Positions 1 through 6,640 of a stretch of 13,346 nucleotides of DNA are shown piece by piece. Numbering within the stretch: position 1 is the first letter of the stretch; each line of letters starts with the position of its first letter. This stretch comes from an uncultured Collinsella sp. (lineage in GTDB: Bacteria; Actinomycetota; Coriobacteriia; Coriobacteriales; Coriobacteriaceae). Position numbers and translations under genes: made by a program. The notes under the pieces are model-generated. The model made no database searches. It was given only the letters and a program-made list of their open reading frames with translations, and was not told the DNA's origin. The stretch is taken from positions 1 through 13,346 of the forward strand of contig CAJLAN010000022.1 of NCBI GenBank assembly GCA_905204635.1. The letters run 5' to 3'.

Positions 1-63
1 GGTGGCCCCGCCGCCAAGTATACGGCCACCGGTGTCATTTTCCTTGAATGCTTCCATAGGCAT
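1..63 (-). CDS. Unidentified protein, N-terminal fragment (runs off the left edge)
   Basis: The minus strand carries an ATG at 63 (a second in-frame ATG is at 57) followed by 21 open codons to the window edge, reading MPMEAFKENDTGGRILGGG plus two more residues. A GAGG lies seven bases upstream of the first ATG, inside the last codons of the excisionase-like gene, whose stop codon is only two bases before this start. The two are therefore very likely translationally coupled. In many integrative elements the gene after a small excisionase is an integrase or another element gene, but these few residues show no recognisable motif, so I assign no function. Confidence 0.45.
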   Translation of the reverse strand, partial: MPMEAFKENDTGGRILGGGAT

Positions 64-65
64 CG

Positions 66-312
66 CTAGTCCTCAATGCCGAGCATGTCGCAGATTTTCT
101 GCCCGCTGATCGCCCAGGTGCCGCCGATCATCATCGCGGGGAGCGTCCCGTCCGCGCACCACTTCTGGACTTGGCGCAGGCTCCACCCGCCAATCTCGGC
201 CACGTGCTTAGGGGGTCTCGCACACCTTCACGTCCGCGCGCCGGATTTGCGAGCAGCCGAGCGGCTCCTTCCCATGCCCTGTTCTCGCCTTTGTCCGGAG
301 CCATTCAGTCAC
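66..312 (-). pseudogene. Excisionase-like helix-turn-helix protein, interrupted by a +1 frameshift
   Basis: Reading begins at a GTG (310-312) with a GAGG eight bases upstream and gives MTEWLRTKARTG...KVCETP, then meets TAA (208-210). If one base (the T of that TAA) is skipped, the frame continues as KHVAEIGGWSLRQVQKW and then ADGTLPAMMIGGTWAISG, ending at TAG (66-68). The second half is a classic MerR/excisionase-type winged helix: a VAEIGGWS..QVQKW recognition region, then LP..IGGTWAI and a short hydrophobic end. Such proteins bind DNA arms during excision of integrative elements or act as small regulators. The restored product would be about 81 residues, normal for the family. The break is either a real indel (pseudogene), a sequencing error in the C5 run, or a programmed +1 shift; sequence alone cannot decide. 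The coupled gene downstream runs off the window. Confidence 0.6.
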
Positions 313-633
313 CGCCCTAACCTCTGAGCTACTAATGACGTGTGATCACGGTTAAGACTGTACAAGAGCGAATTGCCGCGTTTAACTGTGGTTATGTAGT
401 GCAGCAGTGGCAAAACTGCTTGACGGCGCGGGACTTCCATTTTGCTTTGCGACTGCTTGGACGGCCAAATTGCTCATTTGCTGACTTATAGCAATGCCCC
501 AACGGCACCGTCGCGTTTGCAACCAGCCGCGGCCAACAGCAAGAACATCAGCAATTCCGTCGGCATGCATCGGACGTCCGCCGCTGGGGTATCCTTGGAG
601 CACATGCACCGCAAGCCGCACAAAGGAGCCGCC
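313..633. other. Non-coding gap between the excisionase-like gene and the DUF5710 gene
   Basis: No supported gene is visible in these 321 bases. The plus-strand frame of the DUF5710 gene stays open upstream to a TTG at 442, but that stretch has no ribosome binding site and reads as unstructured sequence, so I treat it as leader. The region should hold divergent promoters for the minus-strand excisionase-like gene and the plus-strand DUF5710 gene. I could not find a convincing -35/-10 pair. An 8-bp palindrome GTGATCAC (containing a GATC site) lies near 342-349. Confidence 0.4.
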
Positions 634-1332
634 ATGCGCACCGAGCTCGATGTTCCCTTTTCGCACAAAGACCAGGCCAAGGCCCTGGGCGCCAAGTGGG
701 ACCGGGTCAAGAAGATCTGGTACGTGCCCGATGGCGTCAACCCCGAGCCCTTTGCCGCGTGGCTGCCCGGCGTGGATCGTTCCGACCCCAGCGCGCCCTA
801 CATCTATCTGGTGCTTGGCAAGCGCGAATGTTGGAAGTGCCACGAGCAGACGACGGTCGCGGCCTTTGGCATTCCGTATCGGGTGGCCGAGGACTCGGGC
901 AGCAAGGCCGCGCCCGGCGCTGCGCCCGCCATGGACGACGCGGGCCACATCGCAATCGACACCGCCCGCGCCAACGCCATAGCCATCGTTCCCGCGCTGG
1001 GCTGCGTGCCGGCCGAGATCCGCGACTACCTGCGCGAGCGCTGCGGCTACAAGCCCGTAACGTCGCGCACCACCAAAACCGTATCGCTCGCCAGCACCTG
1101 CACCGCCTGTGGCGCGCTGCAAGGCAGCCATTACCTGTTCGAGGAGCCCATGTCGCCGTTTGCGCTCACGGCTATCAACAAGCTGCCCGCGCTGGAGTTC
1201 GTGCGCGTGGAAGTCGCCGGCGTCTTTGGCATCCACGCCAGACAGGGCAACTTTGACCAGGCACTTTTTACCTGGGCACGCGACCACCACACCCAGTTCC
1301 ACAAGCCCCTGTGCGAGGGGATCTACCTGTAA
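634..1332 (+). CDS. DUF5710 domain protein with two split CxxC zinc-knuckle pairs
   Basis: The 232-residue product begins at an ATG preceded by AAAGGAG with five bases of spacing; this start is preferred over upstream in-frame starts that lack a binding site. Residues 3-34 match the DUF5710 module, a short motif of the form LDVPF..KDQAKALGAKWD..KIWYVPDG, which occurs as an accessory piece in many bacterial, plasmid and phage proteins and has no established function. Further on, C66-x-x-C69 and C156-x-x-C159 (CWKC and CTAC) probably join to bind one zinc, with a weakly conserved Ala/Pro-rich insert (about 88-115) between them. No catalytic motif is seen. It stands alone, convergent with the restriction gene, and a perfect 12-bp palindrome TAAGATATCTTA overlaps its stop codon. 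Nucleic-acid binding is a reasonable guess but only that. Confidence 0.8.
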   Translation: MRTELDVPFSHKDQAKALGAKWDRVKKIWYVPDGVNPEPFAAWLPGVDRSDPSAPYIYLVLGKRECWKCHEQTTVAAFGIPYRVAEDSGSKAAPGAAPAMDDAGHIAIDTARANAIAIVPALGCVPAEIRDYLRERCGYKPVTSRTTKTVSLASTCTACGALQGSHYLFEEPMSPFALTAINKLPALEFVRVEVAGVFGIHARQGNFDQALFTWARDHHTQFHKPLCEGIYL

Positions 1333-1403
1333 GATATCTTAGGTACCGGCGAGCGCTCCTGGCGGCAAGGTATCGCCCAAAGGCAGAAGCACCCGACAGA
1401 CAA

Positions 1404-1472
1404 TTAGGTGTCCGCATCGTCATACACGACATCGATACCACAGCCGGGACAGCGTCCGGGGCGCACCAGCAT
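1404..1472 (-). CDS. Micro-ORF with CPGCG zinc knuckle, in frame after the endonuclease
   Basis: Directly past the TAA of the Sau3AI-like gene (1488-1490), in the same frame, reading continues with five codons and then ATG at 1472, giving MLVRPGRCPGCGIDVVYDD plus three residues and TAA. The CPGCG knuckle followed by an acidic end looks like the C-terminal tail of a zinc-ribbon protein, not random sequence. No ribosome binding site is evident before the ATG. It could be the remaining 3' end of a gene displaced when the restriction-modification genes arrived, a stop-codon readthrough extension of the endonuclease, or a genuine small protein. I regard the remnant explanation as most likely. Confidence 0.35.
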   Translation of the reverse strand: MLVRPGRCPGCGIDVVYDDADT

Positions 1473-1487
1473 GTGAAGACGGTCTTG

Positions 1488-2993
1488 TTACAGTCCCAAA
1501 ATATGCTCCAAATAGCCCTTGTTAAACCAGAACGATTGCCTGGTCATCCAACGTCCGTCGGGCAACTCGTAGGCGTTCCTCGCAATATCGCCGATTTCGG
1601 TTCCGTCGGCGAATCTGTACGCAGCTTTTGAGGTATGCGGGCGGACGTGAACGATCGGGTTGTCTGCCATACCGGGCAGGTTGTTGGTCACTTTGAGCTT
1701 TCCGCTTGCATCCCGATACGGATTGAGCTCAACGCCCTCGCGAATGACCTTTCGTGTCTCATCCCAACAAGCCTTTGCGGGGCCTTCGATTTCGTTTGCC
1801 GGCATTGCCCAGAATAGGCAGCGGTCAAGGCGCCACTCCCCCTCGTGGTCCTCACGGAACACGACAAAGAAGAAACGACTGGTCTCAAGGCGCGCACGGA
1901 AGGAAGACGTTTCCCAATCCTCATTGATTAGCTGCTTAAACTCAAACGGAGGGAAGGACATTGCTTGCTCGATGTGCCCCCTCTTATTAACGCGACAAGC
2001 GCGGACGTTAATCCCAGCCTTAACGAACTCCTCGGCAGCATTGTTTTTTATGCCGAGCATGCGATAAACGAGTGTCGTCCATTGCGCCTTGTTTCCTGTG
2101 TATTCCAAGCCGTACTGCTCCGCAATCTGGCGATCAGTTTCGCCATAGTGTTGCTCGATCAGTCCAGTTACGTAGCTTTCGAAATCAATGGACTCGTCGT
2201 CGCCTCGAACGATGCTCTCGCCGATACGCGGGGCACCGAGAACATAGGCGTGAAGCACATAGTCCATGTACGAGCGTTTGAGAGAAAAGGCGCGACGTTT
2301 CGCGCGACGGCGTTCGATCTCGCCCGTATCGGTATTGAAGTACTCGTAGTACTGGTCGACCCACATTGTCGCTTCGGTTGCGCCCTTTGTGCAGGCGCCC
2401 AAGTAGGTGGTCATGCCCTCCGACAGCTCGTCTGCGCGACCATCCTGAATGTACGAAATGATTTTCTCGTAGTCGGCGCGAATGATTTTCATGTCCTCTT
2501 CGGGCAGACGAACCATGACCGCACGCTCAATGCGTTGGTCGTATTTATCGATGGAACGATCTCGGCCGTAGTAAATCAACAGGATATTGCTGAGCTTGGT
2601 CTTGAGATGAGAACTGTCGTAGTCGAGCGAAACAGGTCGGTCATAAGGAATCATGGTCAGGACAAGGCGCTCGCCAGCAGACTTCCGGCCGTTCTTGAGC
2701 ACATCAAAACACGTTGCCTTGAGCTCAACGCCCGCCTCGGGAAAGTCGGGGCGATCGTCACTATTGGCCTTGTAGCCAAAGTAACGTTCTTCGATAAGAG
2801 TGCCCATACCGCCTTTGTACTTCTTGGAGCCAAAGTCCTTGGGCGCACTCTCCCCCTCCGGAGCAATACCGAGCTCGAGAATATCGCGGAACGTCATGCC
2901 ATCGAGATTGGCAGCATAGCGCTCAATACTTGAGGGGTCAGAAAAATCAGTATCGTCAAGCATGCGCTTGAAATCGAGGCGCTTCTTAGACAC
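1488..2993 (-). CDS. Sau3AI/MutH-family type II restriction endonuclease (predicted GATC)
   Basis: This 501-residue protein belongs to the Sau3AI branch of the MutH-like nucleases, which cut double-stranded DNA at GATC; Sau3AI itself is of very similar length (489, from memory). The catalytic domain spans roughly residues 55-200: a GGMGTLIEE segment (60s), then D83-x6-E90-L-K92 in PDFPEAGVELKA, the D...ExK metal site of the MutH fold, then GERLVLTMIPYD, a strand typical of the family. Residues about 240-500 match the position of the second, non-catalytic MutH-like domain that in Sau3AI binds a second DNA site. The start is GTG with a strong GGAGG six bases upstream. It is divergent from the cognate methyltransferase gene, with no controller (C) protein gene nearby. 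GATC specificity is inferred from family and partner. It appears intact. Confidence 0.9.
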   Translation of the reverse strand: MSKKRLDFKRMLDDTDFSDPSSIERYAANLDGMTFRDILELGIAPEGESAPKDFGSKKYKGGMGTLIEERYFGYKANSDDRPDFPEAGVELKATCFDVLKNGRKSAGERLVLTMIPYDRPVSLDYDSSHLKTKLSNILLIYYGRDRSIDKYDQRIERAVMVRLPEEDMKIIRADYEKIISYIQDGRADELSEGMTTYLGACTKGATEATMWVDQYYEYFNTDTGEIERRRAKRRAFSLKRSYMDYVLHAYVLGAPRIGESIVRGDDESIDFESYVTGLIEQHYGETDRQIAEQYGLEYTGNKAQWTTLVYRMLGIKNNAAEEFVKAGINVRACRVNKRGHIEQAMSFPPFEFKQLINEDWETSSFRARLETSRFFFVVFREDHEGEWRLDRCLFWAMPANEIEGPAKACWDETRKVIREGVELNPYRDASGKLKVTNNLPGMADNPIVHVRPHTSKAAYRFADGTEIGDIARNAYELPDGRWMTRQSFWFNKGYLEHILGL

Positions 2994-3026
2994 GGGATAC
3001 CTCCGAAACTCGCAACTAACCTCATG

Positions 3027-3044
3027 GTAGTTCAGAGCAACTAC
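3027..3044. promoter_or_regulatory. Inverted repeat in the endonuclease/methyltransferase intergenic region
   Basis: GTAGTT (3027-3032) and AACTAC (3039-3044) form a perfect 6-bp inverted repeat around CAGAGC. A related GCAACTAAC lies at 3012-3020 and GCAACTACTAAC at 3037-3048. It lies 34 bp upstream of the endonuclease GTG and could be an operator or part of its promoter. No binding protein is identified. Confidence 0.35.
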
Positions 3045-3083
3045 TAACGCCCAGAAAATTGAGGTCTTGATTGTCCCCTCGAT

Positions 3084-3110
3084 CGGTTATTGTTGTGACC
3101 ACCATAACCG
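3084..3110. promoter_or_regulatory. 27-bp dyad upstream of the methyltransferase gene
   Basis: CGGTTAT (3084-3090) pairs perfectly with ATAACCG (3104-3110), and the inner halves are also partly symmetric (GT at 3092-3093 and 3095-3096 pair with AC further in), so 11 of 13 half-site positions match. It ends 23 bases before the preferred GTG start. It could be an operator for autoregulation by the methyltransferase or another factor, or a leader hairpin. The immediately adjacent GATC (3081-3084) is itself a predicted target of the system. Confidence 0.5.
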
Positions 3111-3133
3111 GACACAGCAGCGATTGGAGAAAC

Positions 3134-4396
3134 GTGTCTGAGATTAATATTGCCGAGCTTTTTGCGGGCGTCGGTGGATTTCGTTTGGGTCTCGAAGGCT
3201 ATGCCGACCCTCGCCATCCCGAGTTTTATATGAAGCCCGCCGGCCCCTTCCGCACCATTTGGGCCAATCAGTGGGAGCCGCCCGGAACCAAGGCGCGTCA
3301 GTTCGCGGCCCGTTGCTACATGGATCGCTTCGGCAATGATTCCGTCGTCAACGAAGACATCAATAAGGTCCTGGAGCAGGCCGAGGCGAAAGAAATCGAA
3401 ATCCCCGATGTCCAAATGGTTGTTGGCGGTTTCCCCTGCCAAGACTACTCTGTCGCGCGTCCGCTCAATCAGGCACACGGCATCGAGGGCAAGAAGGGCG
3501 TCCTTTGGTGGGACATCTATCACTTCCTCGAAATGAAGAAGCCCAAGTTCGGTCTCTTTGAGAACGTCGACCGCCTGCTCAAGTCGCCCGCGTCTCAACG
3601 CGGTCGCGACTTCGCCATCATCCTAAGCTGTCTTGCCGACCTCGACTACACGGTCGAATGGCGCGTGGTCAACTCTGCCGAATACGGTTTCCCCCAGCGT
3701 CGCAAGCGTGTTTATATCTTCTGCGAAAAGGACGCTGGCAAGGTTGATCTCGTTAATCGCATGCACAACGGCGTCATGGCTAAAGCCTTCCCCGCCATCT
3801 ATCCCGACGAGATGTCCGAGCTCGACGTTTTGCCCGACCCCTACGAGAACTCAACTCGTTTTGGCGTCGGCCAAAAGACCTCTCAATTCAAGAATGCTGG
3901 CGTCATGCAGGGCTGTCATGTTCTGACCTGCGACTTTGCCGAGGACTATCACGGTGAGCGCCACGTGCTTGGCGACGTGCTTGTCGACGAGGCTGATGTC
4001 CCGGAGCAGTTCTACATCTCCGACGAAAAGCTTCCCGACTGGCGCTACCTTAAGGGCAGCAAGCGCGAAGAGCGCACTAACAAAAAGACAGGCTTTACGT
4101 ACACGTATTCCGAGGGAGCCATGAGCTTCCCGGATGCCACCGACAAGCCGAGCCGCACCATCCTCACAGGAGAAGGCGGCACGGGAGGGAGCCGCTTCAA
4201 GCACGTCATCGAATGTCCCGATGGCCGTTTCCGCCGTCTTGTTCCCGACGAGCTCGACCAGCTTCAGGGATTCCCGAAAGGCTGGACCGATACGGGCATG
4301 ACTGACGGCCATCGAGCCTTCTGCATGGGCAACGCACTCGTCACCGGCGTGCCCCATCGCATTGGCGAAGCTATGGTCGAAGTGTACGGCCTCTAA
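3134..4396 (+). CDS. DNA (cytosine-5) methyltransferase of the Sau3AI-type system
   Basis: The enzyme transfers a methyl group from S-adenosylmethionine to carbon 5 of cytosine, here presumably in GATC, protecting host DNA from the neighbouring endonuclease. The C5 motifs appear in order: motif I FAGVGGFRLGLE (from residue 10), motif IV GGFPCQDYS with the catalytic Cys102, motif VI FENV (142-145), motif VIII QRRKRVYIF (188-196), motif IX RRLVPDELDQLQGFP before the end, and motif X GNALVTGVP near the C-terminus. The 420-residue length is close to M.Sau3AI (412, from memory). I chose GTG 3134 (GGAG four bases upstream) because it starts right before motif I. An in-frame TTG at 3071 with GAGG would add 21 non-homologous residues and place the 27-bp dyad inside the gene. 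There is no N-terminal helix-turn-helix extension of the kind some autoregulatory methyltransferases carry. All catalytic motifs are intact. Confidence 0.93.
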   Translation: MSEINIAELFAGVGGFRLGLEGYADPRHPEFYMKPAGPFRTIWANQWEPPGTKARQFAARCYMDRFGNDSVVNEDINKVLEQAEAKEIEIPDVQMVVGGFPCQDYSVARPLNQAHGIEGKKGVLWWDIYHFLEMKKPKFGLFENVDRLLKSPASQRGRDFAIILSCLADLDYTVEWRVVNSAEYGFPQRRKRVYIFCEKDAGKVDLVNRMHNGVMAKAFPAIYPDEMSELDVLPDPYENSTRFGVGQKTSQFKNAGVMQGCHVLTCDFAEDYHGERHVLGDVLVDEADVPEQFYISDEKLPDWRYLKGSKREERTNKKTGFTYTYSEGAMSFPDATDKPSRTILTGEGGTGGSRFKHVIECPDGRFRRLVPDELDQLQGFPKGWTDTGMTDGHRAFCMGNALVTGVPHRIGEAMVEVYGL

Positions 4397-4458
4397 GGCA
4401 AGCAATCCGGAGCCGGCAGTTCACGCTGTCGACCCCGTTTTTCCACCCCACTCCCCTG

Positions 4459-4464
4459 TATACT
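4459..4464 (+). promoter_or_regulatory. Possible -10 box (TATACT) for the 163-residue gene
   Basis: TATACT lies 57 bases before the start codon at 4522 and is one base from the TATAAT consensus. No clear -35 hexamer stands 16-18 bases upstream, so this is tentative. Confidence 0.3.
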
Positions 4465-4481
4465 GATGTAGCACGTGTTTC

Positions 4482-4503
4482 ATCCGGGCTTGTTGGGCCG
4501 GAT
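4482..4503 (+). promoter_or_regulatory. Leader hairpin upstream of the 163-residue gene
   Basis: ATCCGG (4482-4487) and CCGGAT (4498-4503) form a perfect 6-bp stem around a ten-base loop in the probable 5' leader, ending eight bases before the GGGAGGG ribosome binding site. No U-run follows, so it is not a standard terminator. It may affect translation or RNA stability, or be incidental. Confidence 0.35.
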
Positions 4504-4521
4504 TGTTCATGGGAGGGTCTT

Positions 4522-5013
4522 ATGGCTGCTTCGAATCCGCCTAAGGGGAGCGTTTCTTCTTCGTCCATCAAGCCGGTAACGCGCAAGGCCGTGCGCTGCC
4601 AGCGCGAGGTCGCTTGGCTTGTCACGCAGGCGGCGGGCAGGCTTGTGGCGACCACTCAGGACGTCAATGCGCCTACGCCGAGCTTTGTGTTAGCGACGGC
4701 GCTGGATTTTGTGCGCCAATTGGAGCTTGCCGAACAGGATGCCAGCGGCCACCTCGACTACCAAAATGTTATGGCGCCCGACCTGCAAACGTTCTGCCAC
4801 ATGGCCAAGTTGCCCGCCGCGCCCAATGCGCTTTCGGACGCAGGCTACATGTTTACGCTCTCAGGCGCGGACCTTATCCGCGACATCTATGCATACTGCA
4901 GCGAACTCGCCAAGCGCCACGTCCTTGACGCGGCAGAAGTCAAACCGGGGTATGTCATCAAGCTGGTTCTTAGGCTGTTCTTGATGGACGGGTTCGGGGC
5001 CATGCCGGCGTAA
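4522..5013 (+). CDS. Protein of unknown function, 163 residues
   Basis: The ATG follows a strong GGGAGGG binding site with four bases of spacing, and the frame shows ordinary codon use for this genome, so the gene is probably real. I do not recognise the family. The first 20 or so residues are Ser/Pro/Lys-rich and probably disordered. The remainder alternates hydrophobic and charged residues as in a soluble, mainly helical protein (for example REVAWLVTQAAGRLV and SFVLATALDFVRQLELAEQD), ending in KLVLRLFLMDGFGAMPA. No signal peptide, membrane segment or catalytic motif is visible, and there are only three scattered cysteines. It follows the methyltransferase after a 125-base gap with its own probable promoter and is convergent with the AlbA_2 regulator gene, so no operon partner gives a clue. 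Confidence 0.7.
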   Translation: MAASNPPKGSVSSSSIKPVTRKAVRCQREVAWLVTQAAGRLVATTQDVNAPTPSFVLATALDFVRQLELAEQDASGHLDYQNVMAPDLQTFCHMAKLPAAPNALSDAGYMFTLSGADLIRDIYAYCSELAKRHVLDAAEVKPGYVIKLVLRLFLMDGFGAMPA

Positions 5014-5113
5014 GCCGAGCCTTTAGCATCACCGTCGACTGAGCAACAACCGCTTTACCTTAGTGGGCGCCAATTGAGGGTCGATTATTGGGTCGTCTCG
5101 TCCACTAACGCAT

Positions 5114-6580
5114 TTATTCCACGCGCTCTGACAGTCGATACTTGCGGTTGCGGCTCGTCGCCGGCGCCGTGGGCTCAAGCTCGCCTTGAGCAATGAGCGC
5201 GTTGACGCGCGACCTAACCTGGGAAATTGTGAGCCCTGTGTGCTCTGCCAGCTCGCGCGTCCCCAGCTCGCCGTAGTGTTTGAGTGCCGTCACAATTAAG
5301 CCCCCGCCATGATCGACCGGCTCGATCTTTGAACGGTAAAGTACGACCTTGAACCGATCGAATCCCGGGCAGAACAGGGGCCCGGCCAGACCATGCGCGC
5401 GCATGGCATCGATCATCATCGGGATGCCCGAGCCATTGCCCTCAGCCGGCGAACCTGCGCCATCCGGCAGCGGGACAATCGACATGAGCTTCACAAGCGT
5501 CGCGTTACGGCATCGGGAGCTGCCGTCAAACAGGTTCTCACGAGTCTTTCCTCCGTATAGGCCGCCGGGGTTCGTCACCTCGATACGGTCATCAAAGACG
5601 TCAACGGCGATCGACTGCCCACAGAACCGATCTCCGGATTCTCGGTGGATTACGGCGTTGGCGATTGCCTCGCGCAGGACCTCCTCGGGAATCTCCAGCG
5701 AGTCGACACGCGAGACGCCTTGGATCGTCGAGGTTCGCCGCAAATTCTTGGCGATTGCCGCGACGGCATCCGAGATCATTTCGCCCAATGTTCCCTCGCA
5801 GATCGTACGGTCCATGAACCTCAACGGCCCCGCCGCGCCCTTCTGCGTTCCGGCATAGACCGCCACATCGATAAAGAGCTTGGGATAGAACTGTTGGGGA
5901 TAGGCACCCGCGGCCAGGAGCCCGGCCTTAGTAATATTGCCCTGGGAGTCGAGGAAATTCAGGCGCTCCAGCTTCGTTTTCTTGTCCGGCGCGCCGCGCA
6001 TTGCACGAGGTGTCAGCGAGAAAGCACGCTCTATCGTGCGGTCGACCAGGGCCTCGTCAAGATCGCCTGCGACCGCGCCGGACACTGCATCGCGATCACT
6101 GGGGCTCGTCCGTTCATACGATGACAAGGACAGGACCTCAGTCGACGAAAGCGGAACATCTTTGTCATCGATGCGTTTGTAGCTGCCGCCTTGAGCACCG
6201 CGCTCTATTACATAGCAGGGCTTGCTCGACGGGTCGAGCTCCTCAATCGTGATGACCAGAACCACGGCGCCCTGGAGCTCCACGCGTTCAATGGTGTATT
6301 TGGGCGGATTGGCCAGTTTTCCGCGACCGCCGGCATCACCCATGCCCGCTACGAATTGGTTGAGCACCTTCTCGGTCTCAAAGTTTGCAACTGGGACAAA
6401 ACCCGCGCGCTCGCTCACGCCGAGCACGATAATTCCGCCAGCGGTATTCGCGAATGCGCTAACCGTTTCCCATACGTCGCGGGAAAGCGTCGTGGCGCTC
6501 TCCTTGACCTCGACGTTAAGATCGTCCGAGCCCATGCGCCTTAAAGACTCGAGCAGACCGGTCAGCTCGTTTTCGTTCAT
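5114..6580 (-). CDS. AlbA_2 (Schlafen-like) / HATPase / winged-helix putative transcriptional regulator
   Basis: This 488-residue protein has the architecture of the COG2865 group of predicted regulators. Residues about 18-140 form an AlbA_2 domain (NVEVKES near 22-28, then FANTAGGIIVLGVSE), shared with mammalian Schlafen proteins. Residues about 300-405 form a GHKL-type ATPase domain: EAIANAVIHR near 305 as the N-box, then DDRIEVTNPGGL and GNGSGIPMM as glycine boxes. Residues about 425-480 form a winged helix (LGTRELAEHTGLTISQVRSRVNAL). The start at 6580 has AAGGA seven bases upstream; an ATG two codons earlier sits too close to it. The gene stands alone, and its upstream region carries the duplicated TTATCTCTC boxes, so autoregulation is likely. 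The ligand and targets of this family are largely unknown; DNA binding is inferred from the domains. Confidence 0.85.
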   Translation of the reverse strand: MNENELTGLLESLRRMGSDDLNVEVKESATTLSRDVWETVSAFANTAGGIIVLGVSERAGFVPVANFETEKVLNQFVAGMGDAGGRGKLANPPKYTIERVELQGAVVLVITIEELDPSSKPCYVIERGAQGGSYKRIDDKDVPLSSTEVLSLSSYERTSPSDRDAVSGAVAGDLDEALVDRTIERAFSLTPRAMRGAPDKKTKLERLNFLDSQGNITKAGLLAAGAYPQQFYPKLFIDVAVYAGTQKGAAGPLRFMDRTICEGTLGEMISDAVAAIAKNLRRTSTIQGVSRVDSLEIPEEVLREAIANAVIHRESGDRFCGQSIAVDVFDDRIEVTNPGGLYGGKTRENLFDGSSRCRNATLVKLMSIVPLPDGAGSPAEGNGSGIPMMIDAMRAHGLAGPLFCPGFDRFKVVLYRSKIEPVDHGGGLIVTALKHYGELGTRELAEHTGLTISQVRSRVNALIAQGELEPTAPATSRNRKYRLSERVE

Positions 6581-6640
6581 CTGCATGTCCTTTCACTCGG
6601 CCCGGCGGAGAATGCCGCGAATAGATTTCCTTCGTCTCTC

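Noticed and set aside
313..345. Minus-strand TAGCTCAGAGGTTAGGGCG resembling the D-arm of a tRNA
   Set aside because: No T-arm (GGTTCGAATCC-like) sequence or acceptor stem follows at the right distance, and the stretch doubles as the leader and ribosome binding site of the excisionase-like gene.
442..633. Upstream extension of the DUF5710 protein from a TTG at 442
   Set aside because: No ribosome binding site at the TTG, and the DUF5710 motif begins directly after the ATG at 634, which has AAAGGAG.
382..1302. 306-codon minus-strand open frame
   Set aside because: It is antisense to the DUF5710 gene, lacks a ribosome binding site and has no recognisable domain; such frames are common opposite GC-rich genes.
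1965..2933. 322-codon plus-strand open frame
   Set aside because: It lies wholly antisense to the Sau3AI-like endonuclease, whose catalytic motifs establish the true strand.
3071..3133. 21-residue N-terminal extension of the methyltransferase from TTG 3071
   Set aside because: Although GAGG precedes the TTG, the extra residues resemble nothing in C5 methyltransferases and would make the 27-bp dyad coding; GTG 3134 fits the family better. Not fully excluded.
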